Source of the DNA: Citrus sinensis
Lineage: Eukaryota > Streptophyta > Magnoliopsida > Sapindales > Rutaceae
Direction of reading: 5' to 3'
Assembly: GCF_022201045.2 (NCBI RefSeq)
Contig: NC_068560.1
Span: 38,341,001 to 38,405,000, forward strand
Length of the DNA: 64,000 nt
Shown here: positions 52,208-64,000 of the stretch, in pieces
How the letters are laid out: every line of letters starts with the position of its first letter
Numbering within the stretch: position 1 is the first letter of the stretch
Notes under the pieces: generated by a model
Told to the model about the DNA's origin: nothing
Databases searched by the model: none
What the model saw: only the letters and a program-made list of their open reading frames with translations
Translations under genes and position numbers: made by a program

Positions 52208-53769
52208 TAAAATAAAATGCTTACAAAATCATAAAAAAGTAAAAGGGCGAAGTGGGCCCATGGTGATTGATAAATGTGCGGTCAAATCCACGATATTATT
52301 GATATTGGTGAATATGAGATTCTACGTCATTCAGGTTACGTACATAATCGGGAATTGGTTAATTTAATGCTAAAACGAATAAACGATACGACCATCTGAT
52401 TTGGTTTAAAAAAACGACCTTAGTCTTCTATTTTTTGAGTGCTTCTAGAGACGATGACGATGGAACCTTCCGCAGCGGATTTGTCATTATTAAATATGTT
52501 TTTATATAAAATTTATTTGTTATAAGTTTTGATAATTATTAAATCCGTAATGATATTTGACAAATTTGTTATGAATTTTTATATTTAAAATTATAAATAT
52601 TCAATATATAAATTTAATGACTTAAAAGTTTACCTAACACACTCAATTCTAAATTTAACCAATGTAAATGAAAAATTAAATTTCAACATCAATCCAACAC
52701 AAATACTCAAATTTAAATATAAAATGTACAAATTCATAAAAAAATGTCAGAAATTAATATTTAAAAATAACAGTTATCATTTCATATTATCATTTGACAA
52801 AAGTTCCAAGGGAATATCTCCATTTTATTCACCACCATTAGCACTCGTCCAGTATGATTCTTACAACAATGGTTAATATTAATATTTTCTAAAGAATAAT
52901 ATTTTTTAAATACTAATCCTAAGAACAAAATTATAATAATAAAATAATACATGCATTAAGTTAAAGAAAATTTAATTAAATTATAATAAGTATATAAAGT
53001 ATATTTTGAATTTAATTATTTTGAATTTAATTAAAAATAATTAAAAAAACTGCAGGTTCGTGAATACCAATGTGAGTATCTGTTGGATATTTGACTAATA
53101 CCAAACTCACCTGTAACCTAATATGAATTATAATTTATAATACCAAACCCGTCTGCAATCCATAAAATTACCCACAACAAGTGAATTTTGACAGGTGCAG
53201 ATTTGCGGGTATTATTGTTATTCCTAATGTGTTTCTCTATTAAAGAGTGTAGAGATACCATCATAAGTAGTAATCTTGGATTCTTAGTTCATGCCAACGA
53301 TACTACTATACAGTTACGATAAGCTGTCTTAAACTTTATTATAGTTAAAGATCAAGCTCACAAATTTTTAAATACAATATCTGATAAAATACATTATATT
53401 TAGAATGTATATTTTTGTGTCTTTTAATTTGATCCCGAATTTATTACAATCCGAAATATCTGATTACTAAAATGTGATTGCAAGAGACCAAACTAATTCA
53501 GAAATCAGATATTCCTTAAAAGAGGCGAGAAACAGCTGATATACTTGGGGTGAAAAGAATAGTATAATAATAATTTTTGCTAATGAATATTTTCATTTTT
53601 CTCCTTTCTCTAGGTTAAAGATTTTAGTACGCTTTACAAGCTATTCAAAGTACTTTTGAACTATAATAATTATACAAGGAATTTGAGTATCAAAACTGCA
53701 GAACTTTAACCCTGCCCTAAAAAGAAGGAAAAAAAAAGAATAAAAATTGATGTACTGCCATGGATTCAG

Positions 53770-56700
53770 TCACAGCGAAGAAACTGATGGTCTCTCTTCT
53801 TGCCTCTCAACAAGCATACATCTTGAAGGTGGACCAAACACGCTTAATACAACCTGTGGCCATAGGGAAATTGTTCACAAAGTTATCTTTACTTGCATAC
53901 AGAATATAAATTTTTGTTTCACTTTACGCCACTTGGGGTTTTGGCAAAAGTCTCTACAAATTGGAGACTGCAACAATGTACCATGCGTAAATCGATGCAC
54001 TTACCGGTAGAAATACAAGGCCGTGCAAGAAACCGAGAAGGACCAGAGCTAGGTACATTTGGAAGTAATAAACCTGCAAGATATAAAATGGTAAAAGTAT
54101 TAAGTGGGCTGGACAAGTAGTGCCTCCTGCAATCTGAGAGTTAAGTGTAGGAAAAGATACCACAAAAACTTCTGTCCTTGAGAAGCAAAGAACGATAACT
54201 CCAACTAGCTTTGTGAGCGTGATTCCACTGCAAAAGTGGTTAAAGGGATGGTCAAAAGCTGAGATGTGTGAAAAAAATTAAGCTGAGGGAGGAAGCTTCC
54301 TTTTTTTTTTTTTACATCTGAGTTAGGAGGATCCTAAATACTCGGGATCCATTGTTCCATTAGCAAAAAGGGATGGTCAAAATGTCAATCAGAAGTCACA
54401 AGTTCATTGAAGAGAACAAAAAGAACCTGAAGACAGAAGCCCCCATCGTACCAAGAGCCTCTTTCATGCGCTGGTTTTTGTCTCCACTGCTTACCTGTTA
54501 AAGAATTGCTTGAGAACATGCTAGAAGAAGATATGTTTAAAGAATAGCATAAAGAAAATGAAATTATAAGGGGAGTATCAAATAAAGAAGGGATAAAATT
54601 TCCTTCGAGATGCACTATATAATTGGTTGTAGTGCTAAAAAAATTCATCCTACCACTGTAGTATCAATGGCATACTTACAACTGTTCAAATACAAATCAT
54701 TAGGGATGCGAATTCTGTGCTGGGTTGAGTTTTAACTGAACATTGAATCAATGGTTGCTAGGCAACATAAATGAAAAGATAGAAATAAAAATAAATCCTA
54801 ATCATTGATTTAGTGCTTGGCAAAAACTTAGCTCAACGGTAAATCTTAATCCAATCATCAAATATGTATATGTGTCTTCAAAGAAAGAGAGAGAGGACCC
54901 TTCTTCTCTTTCAACTAATATATATAAATAATATTTATGGGATTTATGGTATTAATTTGGGAAGAGTGTCTAGCTAATAGTTTATGCAAGACATGGGATG
55001 TAAAACATAAATTTAAGAAGAGAAAATGGAAAAGATACTGACGGAGAAAGCATGTGTTATATGCACGCAGAACTCGACAGCAATGCCAACTGCCATGACA
55101 AGATTAACAACAGAGACTGCATTTAGTTGGATCTTCAGAATTGCCATCACACCCTACAGAAGTTCAAGTTTTAAGCAGATGTTAAAAAGTAAACAGACAA
55201 TTGATAACAGAGCTGCTTGAAATGAAAGAAGTTTAGCACAAGTACCATAAGATCCACCACAATCATTGTCAACACCAGCAAAATGATTGCTGAACTCCAA
55301 AAACTACATTTAAAAATCAAAGAAGGTAAAAAGTCATCTTAAAAAAAAATACAAGCCTAATTAAAAAAAGGCTAAAATTAGAATACCGACCTGCATGTGG
55401 TAATTAAACAAACAACAAATACGGCGCCTGGTAAAATATTTAAACGAATCAAATCAATGTTTTGGACCAGTGGAAATAACTCCCAAGTCAGCATAAAAGT
55501 GAAGAAATATATATATATATATATATATGAAGTCAGAATTATAAAAATACAAATCCAATAGAAACAACCGATTACTGTTATGTGGGAATAGTGAGTATTT
55601 TCTTCAGAGAAAGCCACAGGCTATAGGGCCAGTAATAAGCTTGTGTGATTTCCAAACATACTTATTAAAGCTATCCAGTTTCATACTAGGAAGTGGGAAA
55701 TCGAGTCATTGTCTTATATCCCAAAAAGTCTGTATGCAAAGAATGATATATAATCACAAGCTTCCTCTCAGAGCATAGAAACAAAATGGCATGGAAAAGA
55801 AGGAGAAATATGAGTAGTGAAAGAACTGGTTTATGCAATACAACATTTGCTTTTGATGAAGACCATTTAAAGTCTAACCTTAAAAGCAAAGAGCAATAAT
55901 ACCAGTAAAGAAATTCCAGTTTATGATGTACTACAAAATCATCAACAGTTTCTGAGTGCGGAAGTCCTGAAGGTACTAACCAATAGCTATAGCAAGGTTG
56001 ATCAGTGCAGTCCTCCAAATATCAAGGTATTGCTCAAAATACATATAAAATACAGAATACGGAAAGATCTCCATCTGCACCAGAAAAGAAAAATTATAAT
56101 TGTAGACAGGGTAGAACTAATATGCTCTGCCTATTCTGCTAAAATGTATTACAGTAAAATAACAATGGGCTTCCCTGAACCTCCAACTATACACATGCAT
56201 AAAGCATCTATGGAGTTTATCAATACTGACTTACAGTTTTTAGCATGACATGGAATTTTTGCTAGCAACATACATCTGCTGCCTAACATGGGAGCAAGAC
56301 AAGACAGTTGCATGGATACTAGCCAGAAAATATAGTTAATAAATATAAATGTAAGTACCCAAGTGAAACTATTGAGCCAGTCACCAACTTTTGATTTATT
56401 ACCTGCAAAGAATCAGAAACTCTTGAACTGAATTCTCGAGCAGCTCTCATGGAATTAACATAATCAATCTGAAATAAATTTACAGTTGAATTAAATGCCA
56501 TCTCCACATAATTCCCAAAAAAATTAAAAAGAATGCTCAATTTTATTAAATAGAAGAAACTTTTCCTACCTGCCTGTTGAGGGGTGTATGATATGTACGA
56601 AAGGAAGAAGCTTGTACAATTCCATTTTCATAACCTGATGATGCAGAATTTACATAATAATCCACCAAAGGTAGTTCACAAACAAAGCCACCCATACATA

Positions 56701-59700
56701 TATCAAATTGTAAACTGTTTCAGTGTCTGGCTTGTTGTTTAGAAGCGGAAGTAATTGAGAAAGCAAAAATGCAGTCCTTCTAACCTTTCAAATCCACACT
56801 GTTGGTGTATGCACCATGGCCACCCTTCGCACAACTGGCCGAAGGCAGAGCATTCAGGAACCATGGAAGTTTTTCCTTGAACTGTATGGTAGATGGTCGA
56901 TCTTTAAGCAAATCCGAGTGGTGGAAGCACTGAAGAATGTCAAATTTTCTCAATAGTTAGAACTCAAAAAGTAAAAATGAGAAAACCTGTTGCCCTACTC
57001 CAAAACAATTATATAACGAATTGACTCTAGGGAGTAGATTACCGTTGTACAATCTTTGCATACTCCAGCCGAGCCACAGGAACTTTGACCAGAAGGGCAG
57101 CAAGGAGGCTGGAGGGAAGACTATTTTAGTAAATTATTGGATTCCCACTAAAAGATGGAAAATCTTAAAAGCATCAAGGTTTGATGTCCAAAAAGTGCCA
57201 GGAAAGCATTATCAAAATAGTATGCCACCTCATGATTACACAGTTAAGCAAATTCTCAACAATGGAGGCTTAAAGAGTTGAAGATTTATTGTGCCATTAC
57301 TGTAAAAATGCTAAAGTGAAAAGAATTAGTCACATAATATTAAATTCTAATTGTTTTATCTAAGCTACTAAATAATCAGTTTACCACTTGTAATTTTAAA
57401 AAATTCCAGCACCTTTAAAAAAATTTAAAAACCAGAGACAACATAAGGCCTTGGAGCGAAATAGTACATAACAACAACAAACTGACTGGGGAAGCTATGA
57501 GAAAGACAGAAAGAGAAGGCCACATAATTCTGGAACCATTTAGGCAGACATTCCTCAATTAAATGAATGAAACAAGAATAAAAAGATGGAATTTTAACCT
57601 GGTCGTCAGGTGGGCAATAACTCCCATTTGTGAACTTTCGACAGCAACCAAAAGCTTCAGGAGATATCCATACAAGAAAATCATCAAGCCATGAAGCAGC
57701 TGGCTTAGCAATGTAGCTTGATTGTGGAATCAACGATGCTCTTGAAATCTAGTCAATAAACAAACATTTTGCATCAAGGATGTAATACTGTGGAAATAAC
57801 ATAGACGAAGAAGAAGGAATAAATATATTGACAAAGTGCAGAAACAAAGATTAACAGGCTAAACAATTAAAAATCAAACAAACCACACTTAAACTGTTCC
57901 ACACTCAATGGAAGACACTTTGTAATATAACATGAATCTTAAAACTGTAAAAGGGAGATAAGGGGGAACTGTTCAAAGATATGTTCGAGTCTCAGAACTT
58001 GTATCATCAAAAAACAAAGATATTAAACATCTCCTCAACACAAATACGTATTCATGAATAGAGAGAAATTCTCTATCACTTATATGCTGCTTCAAATTTA
58101 CAAACATAGACAAGTATTAGTATAACTATAGTTTTACAGACAACTTAATTAAAAAGTTGCTGAAAAAAAACTGTATAACATTGAAAGAATTTCTGTACAT
58201 AAATAAAAGAAGGCGAATCAGAATATAAATGGCAGAAATCATCAAGTGAAACTTTGCATGACAATTAAATGAGGTGATCTTGGAGGTTGACCCAAATATA
58301 AAATAAAGATGTCCAGAAACTAGAATTTTATCTGAATATCAACAAAATGAGAAGAAAGTTCAACCTCATTCAAAAGAGAGTTTGAATCACATTGGCTGAT
58401 TGAACACAGCTGATTCGTCTGCCTTGATTCTGAGCTGAAGTATAGAGTAATATTAGCATGAAAAACAAAATTGAAATGAAAAGTGATTAAAACCAATGTA
58501 TGCCCAAGTGCTTGCAAATGGAAAAGTAAATTTGTAGCTGATTCATTTTTGAGAACAGAGGGACTGCTATAGATAATATCAAAATAAATGAAAAATAAAA
58601 GGCAAATTTATGCAGGTATACCTGTAATTATAGTTCTTTACAACAAAATAAAGTGGTGGTCCAATTCTGAGATGCTCTGAAATATTATTAAAATACCCCT
58701 GCAGCAAACAGGAACTCAAGAGTCAGAACTGCTGTACTGAACACAATAAATAAATACACAAGGACTCAATAAAATGTAAGAGTTATGAAGGGATTAAACC
58801 TGAAGATATGAGTCTCGTGGAAGAACAATCTTCTGCTCCAAACCAGGTTCAATCCGGGTGCATAATGCCTGTTAGTTTTAGAAATATGAGCAACTAAATT
58901 AAAACACATGAGAAACACATATCAAAGAACTGTAGATCCCATATATTTTTTGAAAATAGAAACAAATAGAAAGCAACTCACAATGCTAGCCAAAGTGAAT
59001 GCAACAAATAGAGAAATAACAGCTATTTTCACTCCCCAGAGACTGAGAATCGTTGCATGGACCTCCTAAAAGAATTGGAAAAAGAAGCTCAAGTGGATTG
59101 GAAATAACAGTAAAGATGGAAAATCAAATTCAAATTATGAAGCTCAAAATTACCAAAAAGATGCTGCTGAATGAACTTTTAGCATTAAGAACTAGAGGGA
59201 ATATAAAAAGAAACAAGTATGATAATCTTAATCCACACATCAGTAACATAAATGTCCATTGGCTAATTTAGCCAGAGACAAATATTAATAACATGTAATT
59301 TTTCTGCCCTTTTATTTTAATTATTTATTTGGGCATGAGAGTGGAACTTGTGGGGGCAGTCCCACTACCACGCTTTCTTCCCCCCACCCCGCGCCAGAAA
59401 GAGCTGGCGATGTATCTCGCACGATAATTATCATTCACGTTTTATCTCAATTATTAAATAAGAATTCATCATTAATACTGCAATCAGTTGCAACTGCCAT
59501 TGCCAAACTTGTGTAATCAAATTTGACTTGTAAGAAAAGCATTAAGGGATCTACTCCTTTTTGGCAGATCAACCCATGTTTTGTTGAAAGTTTTGTCCCA
59601 TGAAAATTGACACTAATTCAATACCATAGAAGATCTCATAGGATCCTTTTTTTTCATCATAAAAGTTTGTTAATATTCGGAACTATTAGGTTTTCCCCAA

Positions 59701-62700
59701 TCAAATATGTGGCTTAGATGAGGGTCAAGCATTTTCATAGGGAAAAATTATTACTAGAGGCTCTGAGAGAAAACATCATGAATCTAAACAAAGAATGTTT
59801 GTGCCATGGAATATAGTTGAGAACTGTGAAACAAATATGACTTGCCAGGGAAGTTCAATGGCCAGCAAAGTTTAATTACCTTCATATATCGAGCCAAGAG
59901 TCCAGGTTTTCTCTGACCAATGCCTAAACTTCCACAACAAAAACTTTAGTCAGAGTTGATTTCAACTTCAAAACAGAAGATTGAAAAAACGAAGTGAGAA
60001 TTAATCACCTAAAACCAGGTCAGGTAATACTCTAAACATTAATTAAGCAACTCTTAGAAGTACCTTTGTCAGAGTCAGCATATGAAGAAGATAGTTTTAA
60101 GCATGGAATACAGTCAACCCTCTTATCTTCAGCTCGCAAAAAGTCAAAAACTATTAAAGCAACAAAAGCAGTAATTTGCAGAAGGAAGTCCAACAAAACA
60201 GCTAGCGCTGCAAGAGTACAAAAATTGGAGTTAAAAAACACACGACAATGGACATCATGACAGTCACTCAAAAAGGACGAAAAATTATTTCATAAGTTTA
60301 TCAATTTAAATGGATGACAATATCTGACCGGCAAACATGGAGAAGACACGGCAGGCTGGCATAGGAATAAAACTTCCAACTGCAAATGCTAAAACCTCAG
60401 ATAAACTAGCAAGTGTTATGGATGGTCCAACTTCCACAAGTGCATTGCTTATTCGTGTTTCCAAAGGTAACTCCAGCTGCTGCCGCTTAACAGCATGCAC
60501 TAGTATACACATATTATCCACCCCAACCTGTTATAGCAGAGGAGAAAACAATTACATGCTGCAACAGAACTTGATGACAGATATTGCAACAATTAAATAG
60601 AAATAAAAATGGATCAATCACCAAATTTTGAGAAGATTTTAAAGTTAGTTATTCTAATATTCAGATTGAAGGTCTTTTGACCTTTTGAAAACTGTAATTA
60701 ACTAGCTTCATGGAACTTAAAACATAAAATGAAAAGGTTAAGAAGAAAATTTTCTGAAGAACTGAATGTGTCCACTTAAAGCTCATGTTCTGTTAAATAT
60801 TAGCTGATGATTCTACCAACATGGTAGCTTGCATTATGTGAATCCAGGTCTGTGCCTAATTGAAGTACTCAACAGTTATTGGTACAAGGTAACAAAAGGG
60901 ACTTAAGATGCAAAACTTTTCACAAACTTCGGGCCAATAGTTTTCATTTCCCATCTCATGGAAAACCATTTTCGCTCTGCCTAGCCCTATCCCCTCTAGT
61001 GGTATTTTAGTGATAGGTTCTATAGGAACCAGGTTTTTTGTTACTGGGATAGGCAAATTCATAGTCAAGTAATCCAAGTTTCTAAGCACTGATTTTATTT
61101 CCTGGAATCTGCAGGCTTAAAATTTTTGGTTCATAATCCACATTTCACACATGGCCCAAATCACAAGAACAGTGAACTCGCATCTAAAATTATGCAATCT
61201 GGCATCATATGAAATCGACAGATGGTGGAACTTACAGCTAAAACAAGAAAAGGAATAACTTCCATGATGATGAGGGTTGATTTTACTCCAATTGCACTAA
61301 AAAAACCAACTGATCCAAGAACAGAGAGCATGACAAGAACAACCCCAGAAAGGCCAAGCAATACCTGCAATCCGACCAATCATATACTGAGATAAGTTTG
61401 AGAAAAAATATGGTCAATTTCTAATGTGTGTATGTGGAAAAAATAGTGGATTAAATGATACCTTAGAAGAAATGTAGAAGGAAGATAAGTGAGGTGTATC
61501 ACCCAATGTAAGAGATATGTACGCAAACATTACCAAGTAGCTTATCTGAAATGGAAAGGGAAGCAAAATTATACTCAGAAGAGAAACACATCAATTTGGC
61601 TCTGTTGTAAGAGAATGAAGTAACAGGGTGGTTTTATGTTAGCTGACCTAAATAGCTGTCCGAAGCTTAGTTAAGTTGAGTTATGATAGCATTCCGATTA
61701 CAAGAAAGTTCATATTTTCGAAACAATAGAAGATGAAATATAGGACAAATTTAACAATCAACTCAAGTAAGTTTCAATTCCCAAGACCAGTTGGTCTACC
61801 ACAACAATCATTTTTCTTCGATCCACACTACCCCAAGCCAAATTAGCATGAACGATATTATAGATAGTTTGAGATTAATTTCGTAACAGCAAACTAACAT
61901 AAACGTTAAGAAATAAATATTCACCACTATAGTTATGGCATCTGCAGTACTTTCTCTTTTCAGTTCTTCCTCAATGGAGCTCTCCGATGAAAAAGCAAGT
62001 GTTAAATTTTTTGACTGAACCATGGGCAACAACTCATCCTGAAAAGAGATTAAATTAGCCACAACTTTAAAAGGAGTGGCAATTAATGACCACCAAACTT
62101 ATAAGAAAAATAGATGAAAAACATGGGAAATCAAGTGAAGAAGATAAAACATTTCTGCATGCAAGATGCACCATCGTCCTAAGCCTAAATATAAAAAGGT
62201 TGACACAGTGGTCAACTGTTTGGCAAGCTACAAGAAAATCAAACAAACAAACAAATAGCAATCAATAGTGAACCACAGATACAAACCTTTGCTAACTGAA
62301 CAAAGGCCTTTTCCCAAGCTACTGCTTTTTTGGTTTCATTTCCTTCTCTATCTACTGCATTGTTTACTGGATATGTAACAACAAAAGCAGATGCCTGTCT
62401 TGGAACATTACTTTAAGTTAAAGACTCCAATGGTACAATTGTATCTGAAATTTACAAGAGCTGGAAAAATTACCTCAGAATAGTTGTTCCCAGAGAAACC
62501 TCCTAATGCGGTGCTTGGATCAAGGGGACCTTTGAAAGCACTCATGCATGATTCTGTAGATGTATAATGCTAAAAAGACATGTAGCATAATCAGTAGGCC
62601 AGCTTGTAGAAAATGAGGCTTCCATTATTGTAAGAGAAGAGATCAAAAAGGAAAATTATAAGGCAAACAAATTAATATAATTCTGTCAGACACATACAAC

Positions 62701-63859
62701 AAGAACATCGGAAGAAATTATAAAACAAATGCCACCAACAGAGCACACAATACGATTCTAACCAGCAAGGAAATGCAGATAAAATTGTTCTATTGACTAG
62801 TAATTTAAGATTCGACAACTTTTATAAACTTGCTTATCAGAATCTAAATAGCTCTATCAGTTGAACTTTTGACATTATTCTCAGTCTCAACTGCATTTAA
62901 GTCATCATCATTTTTTCAGATCAAAGTAGCACATGATTCCAAGAAAATATAAATAATATCATTACCAAGGGAACAATTGGATTTTTCAGCATAACATGAT
63001 GTCTAAGTATAGAATATAGCAGCTCGATTGTGACATGTGCCATTGCACGAATTCATGCCCACACAGCTATGCCAATTTCGAGTTCATAAAATGTGCTTTT
63101 GCAGAGTTCAACCCTTTTCAACGCCCAAATGCCAACAACACAATGCTTCACCAGTCATACTCAACTCATGCAAGGACAAATATACTTTAAATATTACATT
63201 TAATATTTATAGTATATAATCTAAAGCTTAATTTTTTATCAGACATAAAAGATTAAAGGTCAGACATTTTCACTTATAAACAATAAAGGCATGCTCTTGC
63301 ACTTTAAACAATATGGAGATCAAGATTACTAATGTGTACCTGAAAACAATACTTGACATGTTCAACTCCTCCGAAATCATCAAAATTTTTAGGATCCATT
63401 TTGAAATACTATCATAAGGAAATAGCAAATAATTAAGGAATATGTTAGTCCAAATAATTTATTTATTAGGGAGCTGGATGCAGTAGTTAGGGAGTTGTCA
63501 CAGAGAAAGACATTACCTGCAGAACGCTTTGTGTGGCACAATCCTGGCCCAGTGGCTTCATGCAAATGTCTGTGAGAGATATCATTGAGCCAGAATAATT
63601 TGCACGAAGTCCATCAATCTATTAAGATTGAGTTGTGAATTGAGTTATTTAAGTCAATTTGTCAAGGAGGTTCAAAAAAGTTACAAAAACTTCAACTTAA
63701 TAAATTAGAAAACAAATTTGCATGTTAATACAGTTTAATCATAACAAGTTTCATCAAACTTGCCTTCTTCTGTATTTCAAAAAGTAACTTAATGTTGCTC
63801 TCTGTCACAATACTCGGTAAGTTCCCATGAGTGGTGTCTGGAATGGTCGCCAATATTAG
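53770..63859 (-). CDS. NPC1: NPC1-like intracellular sterol transporter, 3' 28 exons
   Basis: Homologue of Niemann-Pick C1, a multi-spanning protein of late endocytic or vacuolar membranes that moves sterols or sphingolipid-linked cargo. Exons in transcription order (ends): 63859-63764, 63618-63517, 63408-63340, 62569-62474, 62394-62287, 62038-61925, 61545-61462, 61364-61236, 60527-60329, 60207-60064, 59923-59880, 59065-58982, 58868-58800, 58698-58622, 58434-58365, 57748-57599, 57108-57043, 56929-56785, 56634-56570, 56468-56403, 56074-55981, 55427-55391, 55303-55246, 55153-55043, 54494-54427, 54227-54161, 54073-54005, 53853-53770. They give 854 residues with all phases closing. The sterol-sensing domain runs from [12 protein letters not shown] through [13 protein letters not shown] and [17 protein letters not shown] to [13 protein letters not shown]. 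The cysteine-rich luminal loop ([20 protein letters not shown]) and the last RND-type membrane block follow. The N-terminal sterol-binding part is beyond the window. The first intron here uses a GC donor. It ends RPSVSSL. Confidence 0.95.
55507..55528. repeat. (AT)n microsatellite in an NPC1 intron
   Basis: About 11 AT units in the intron between the 37-base exon (55391-55427) and the preceding exon. Confidence 0.9.
60923..61030 (+). pseudogene. ycf2: Plastid ycf2 fragment inserted in an NPC1 intron (NUPT)
   Basis: Within the 708-base NPC1 intron (60528-61235) the plus strand reads [11 protein letters not shown] at 60942 onward and, after a one-base frame slip, [12 protein letters not shown] up to about 61030. 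These match consecutive residues around the nucleotide-binding motif of plastid Ycf2. Preceding bases (QTS...GANS) also fit, with a small deletion. The fragment is about 108 bp, frame-broken and clearly a nuclear copy of plastid DNA. On the minus strand it leaves a chance open frame. Matching is from memory of the plastid protein. Confidence 0.7.
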
Positions 63860-64000
63860 CTGGAAAAATTAAGTTCCATTAGTTCTTTCTATCTATGAAT
63901 TATGCAATAATAAAGATTTGTCCTGGTTATACAGTGAAAAATCCTCAAAAAAGAAGTTACCAGATAACTAAGTCTTATGAAAAGTCACATCGGTATAAAC

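Larger units (their letters stand above)
49957..53769. other. Intergenic region between the NIN-like gene and NPC1
   Basis: Convergent 3' ends. The first 250 bases are probably NIN-like 3' UTR. Two DNA transposon derivatives lie at 50353-51157 and 51391-52207. 52217-53600 is AT-rich, with a stretch near 53050-53210 that resembles worn repeat sequence (GCAGGTTCGTGAATACC, GCAGATTTGCGGGTA), and no gene is visible. The last 150 bases are the NPC1 3' UTR. Confidence 0.6.

Noticed and set aside
60856..61089. 77-codon minus-strand open frame inside an NPC1 intron
   Set aside because: Antisense reading of a decayed plastid ycf2 fragment.
63960..64000. Possible further NPC1 exon at the window end (minus strand, before GTAACT)
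   Set aside because: The translation does not resemble the expected residues before LILATIP, so the next exon is probably outside the window.
1..64000. CRISPR arrays, bacterial operons, or a viral insertion
   Set aside because: No spaced repeat arrays, no operon-like gene packing and no viral proteins; the DNA is plant nuclear.

Overview
The window is nuclear DNA of a flowering plant. Every protein gene has introns with plant-type GT..AG junctions, AT-rich introns and intergenic DNA, and products that match conserved plant families (RWP-RK NIN-like factor, U-box/ARM E3 ligase, B2-type cyclin, class-typical catalases). A rosid, possibly Citrus or a relative, is my best guess from the protein style, but the sequence does not prove it. 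I read nine genes, two of them cut by the window edges. Exon borders were set by reading frame plus splice sites, and phases close in all nine.

Layout. 623-1357 (+): 3' part of the spliceosomal SmD3 gene. 4364-9220 (-): 12-exon BTB/BACK/discoidin protein like Arabidopsis At2g30600. 10810-13574 (+): PIG-L de-N-acetylase of GPI-anchor synthesis, divergent from the BTB gene. 14150-16707 (-): B2-type mitotic cyclin with an M-phase (MSA) promoter element. 18740-21383 (+): U-box/ARM ubiquitin ligase, separated from the cyclin by a region carrying a poly(A)-tailed retroposon. 21384-30268: a gene-poor, AT-rich 8.9 kb stretch with transposon remnants, a long hairpin and microsatellites. 30269-34225 and 40001-43539 (both +): a tandem pair of full-length catalase genes with identical intron positions. 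46476-49956 (+): NIN-like transcription factor of the NLP4/NLP5 type. 49957-53769: two DNA transposon derivatives, one with a GC-rich interior. 53770-63859 (-): 28 exons of an NPC1-like sterol transporter, whose 5' part lies beyond the window.

The genes do not form a pathway; they are ordinary unlinked housekeeping and regulatory functions, and the catalase pair is the only local duplication. I saw no new multi-gene system. The most interesting items lie between genes: a retroposon with a 17-bp target duplication whose 5' head is three consecutive perfect hairpins (17661-17993), a Mutator-like element with a 9-bp target duplication and a duplicated GC-rich coding-like unit (51391-52207), a near-perfect 110-bp hairpin (25421-25530), and a decayed plastid ycf2 fragment inside an NPC1 intron (60923-61030).
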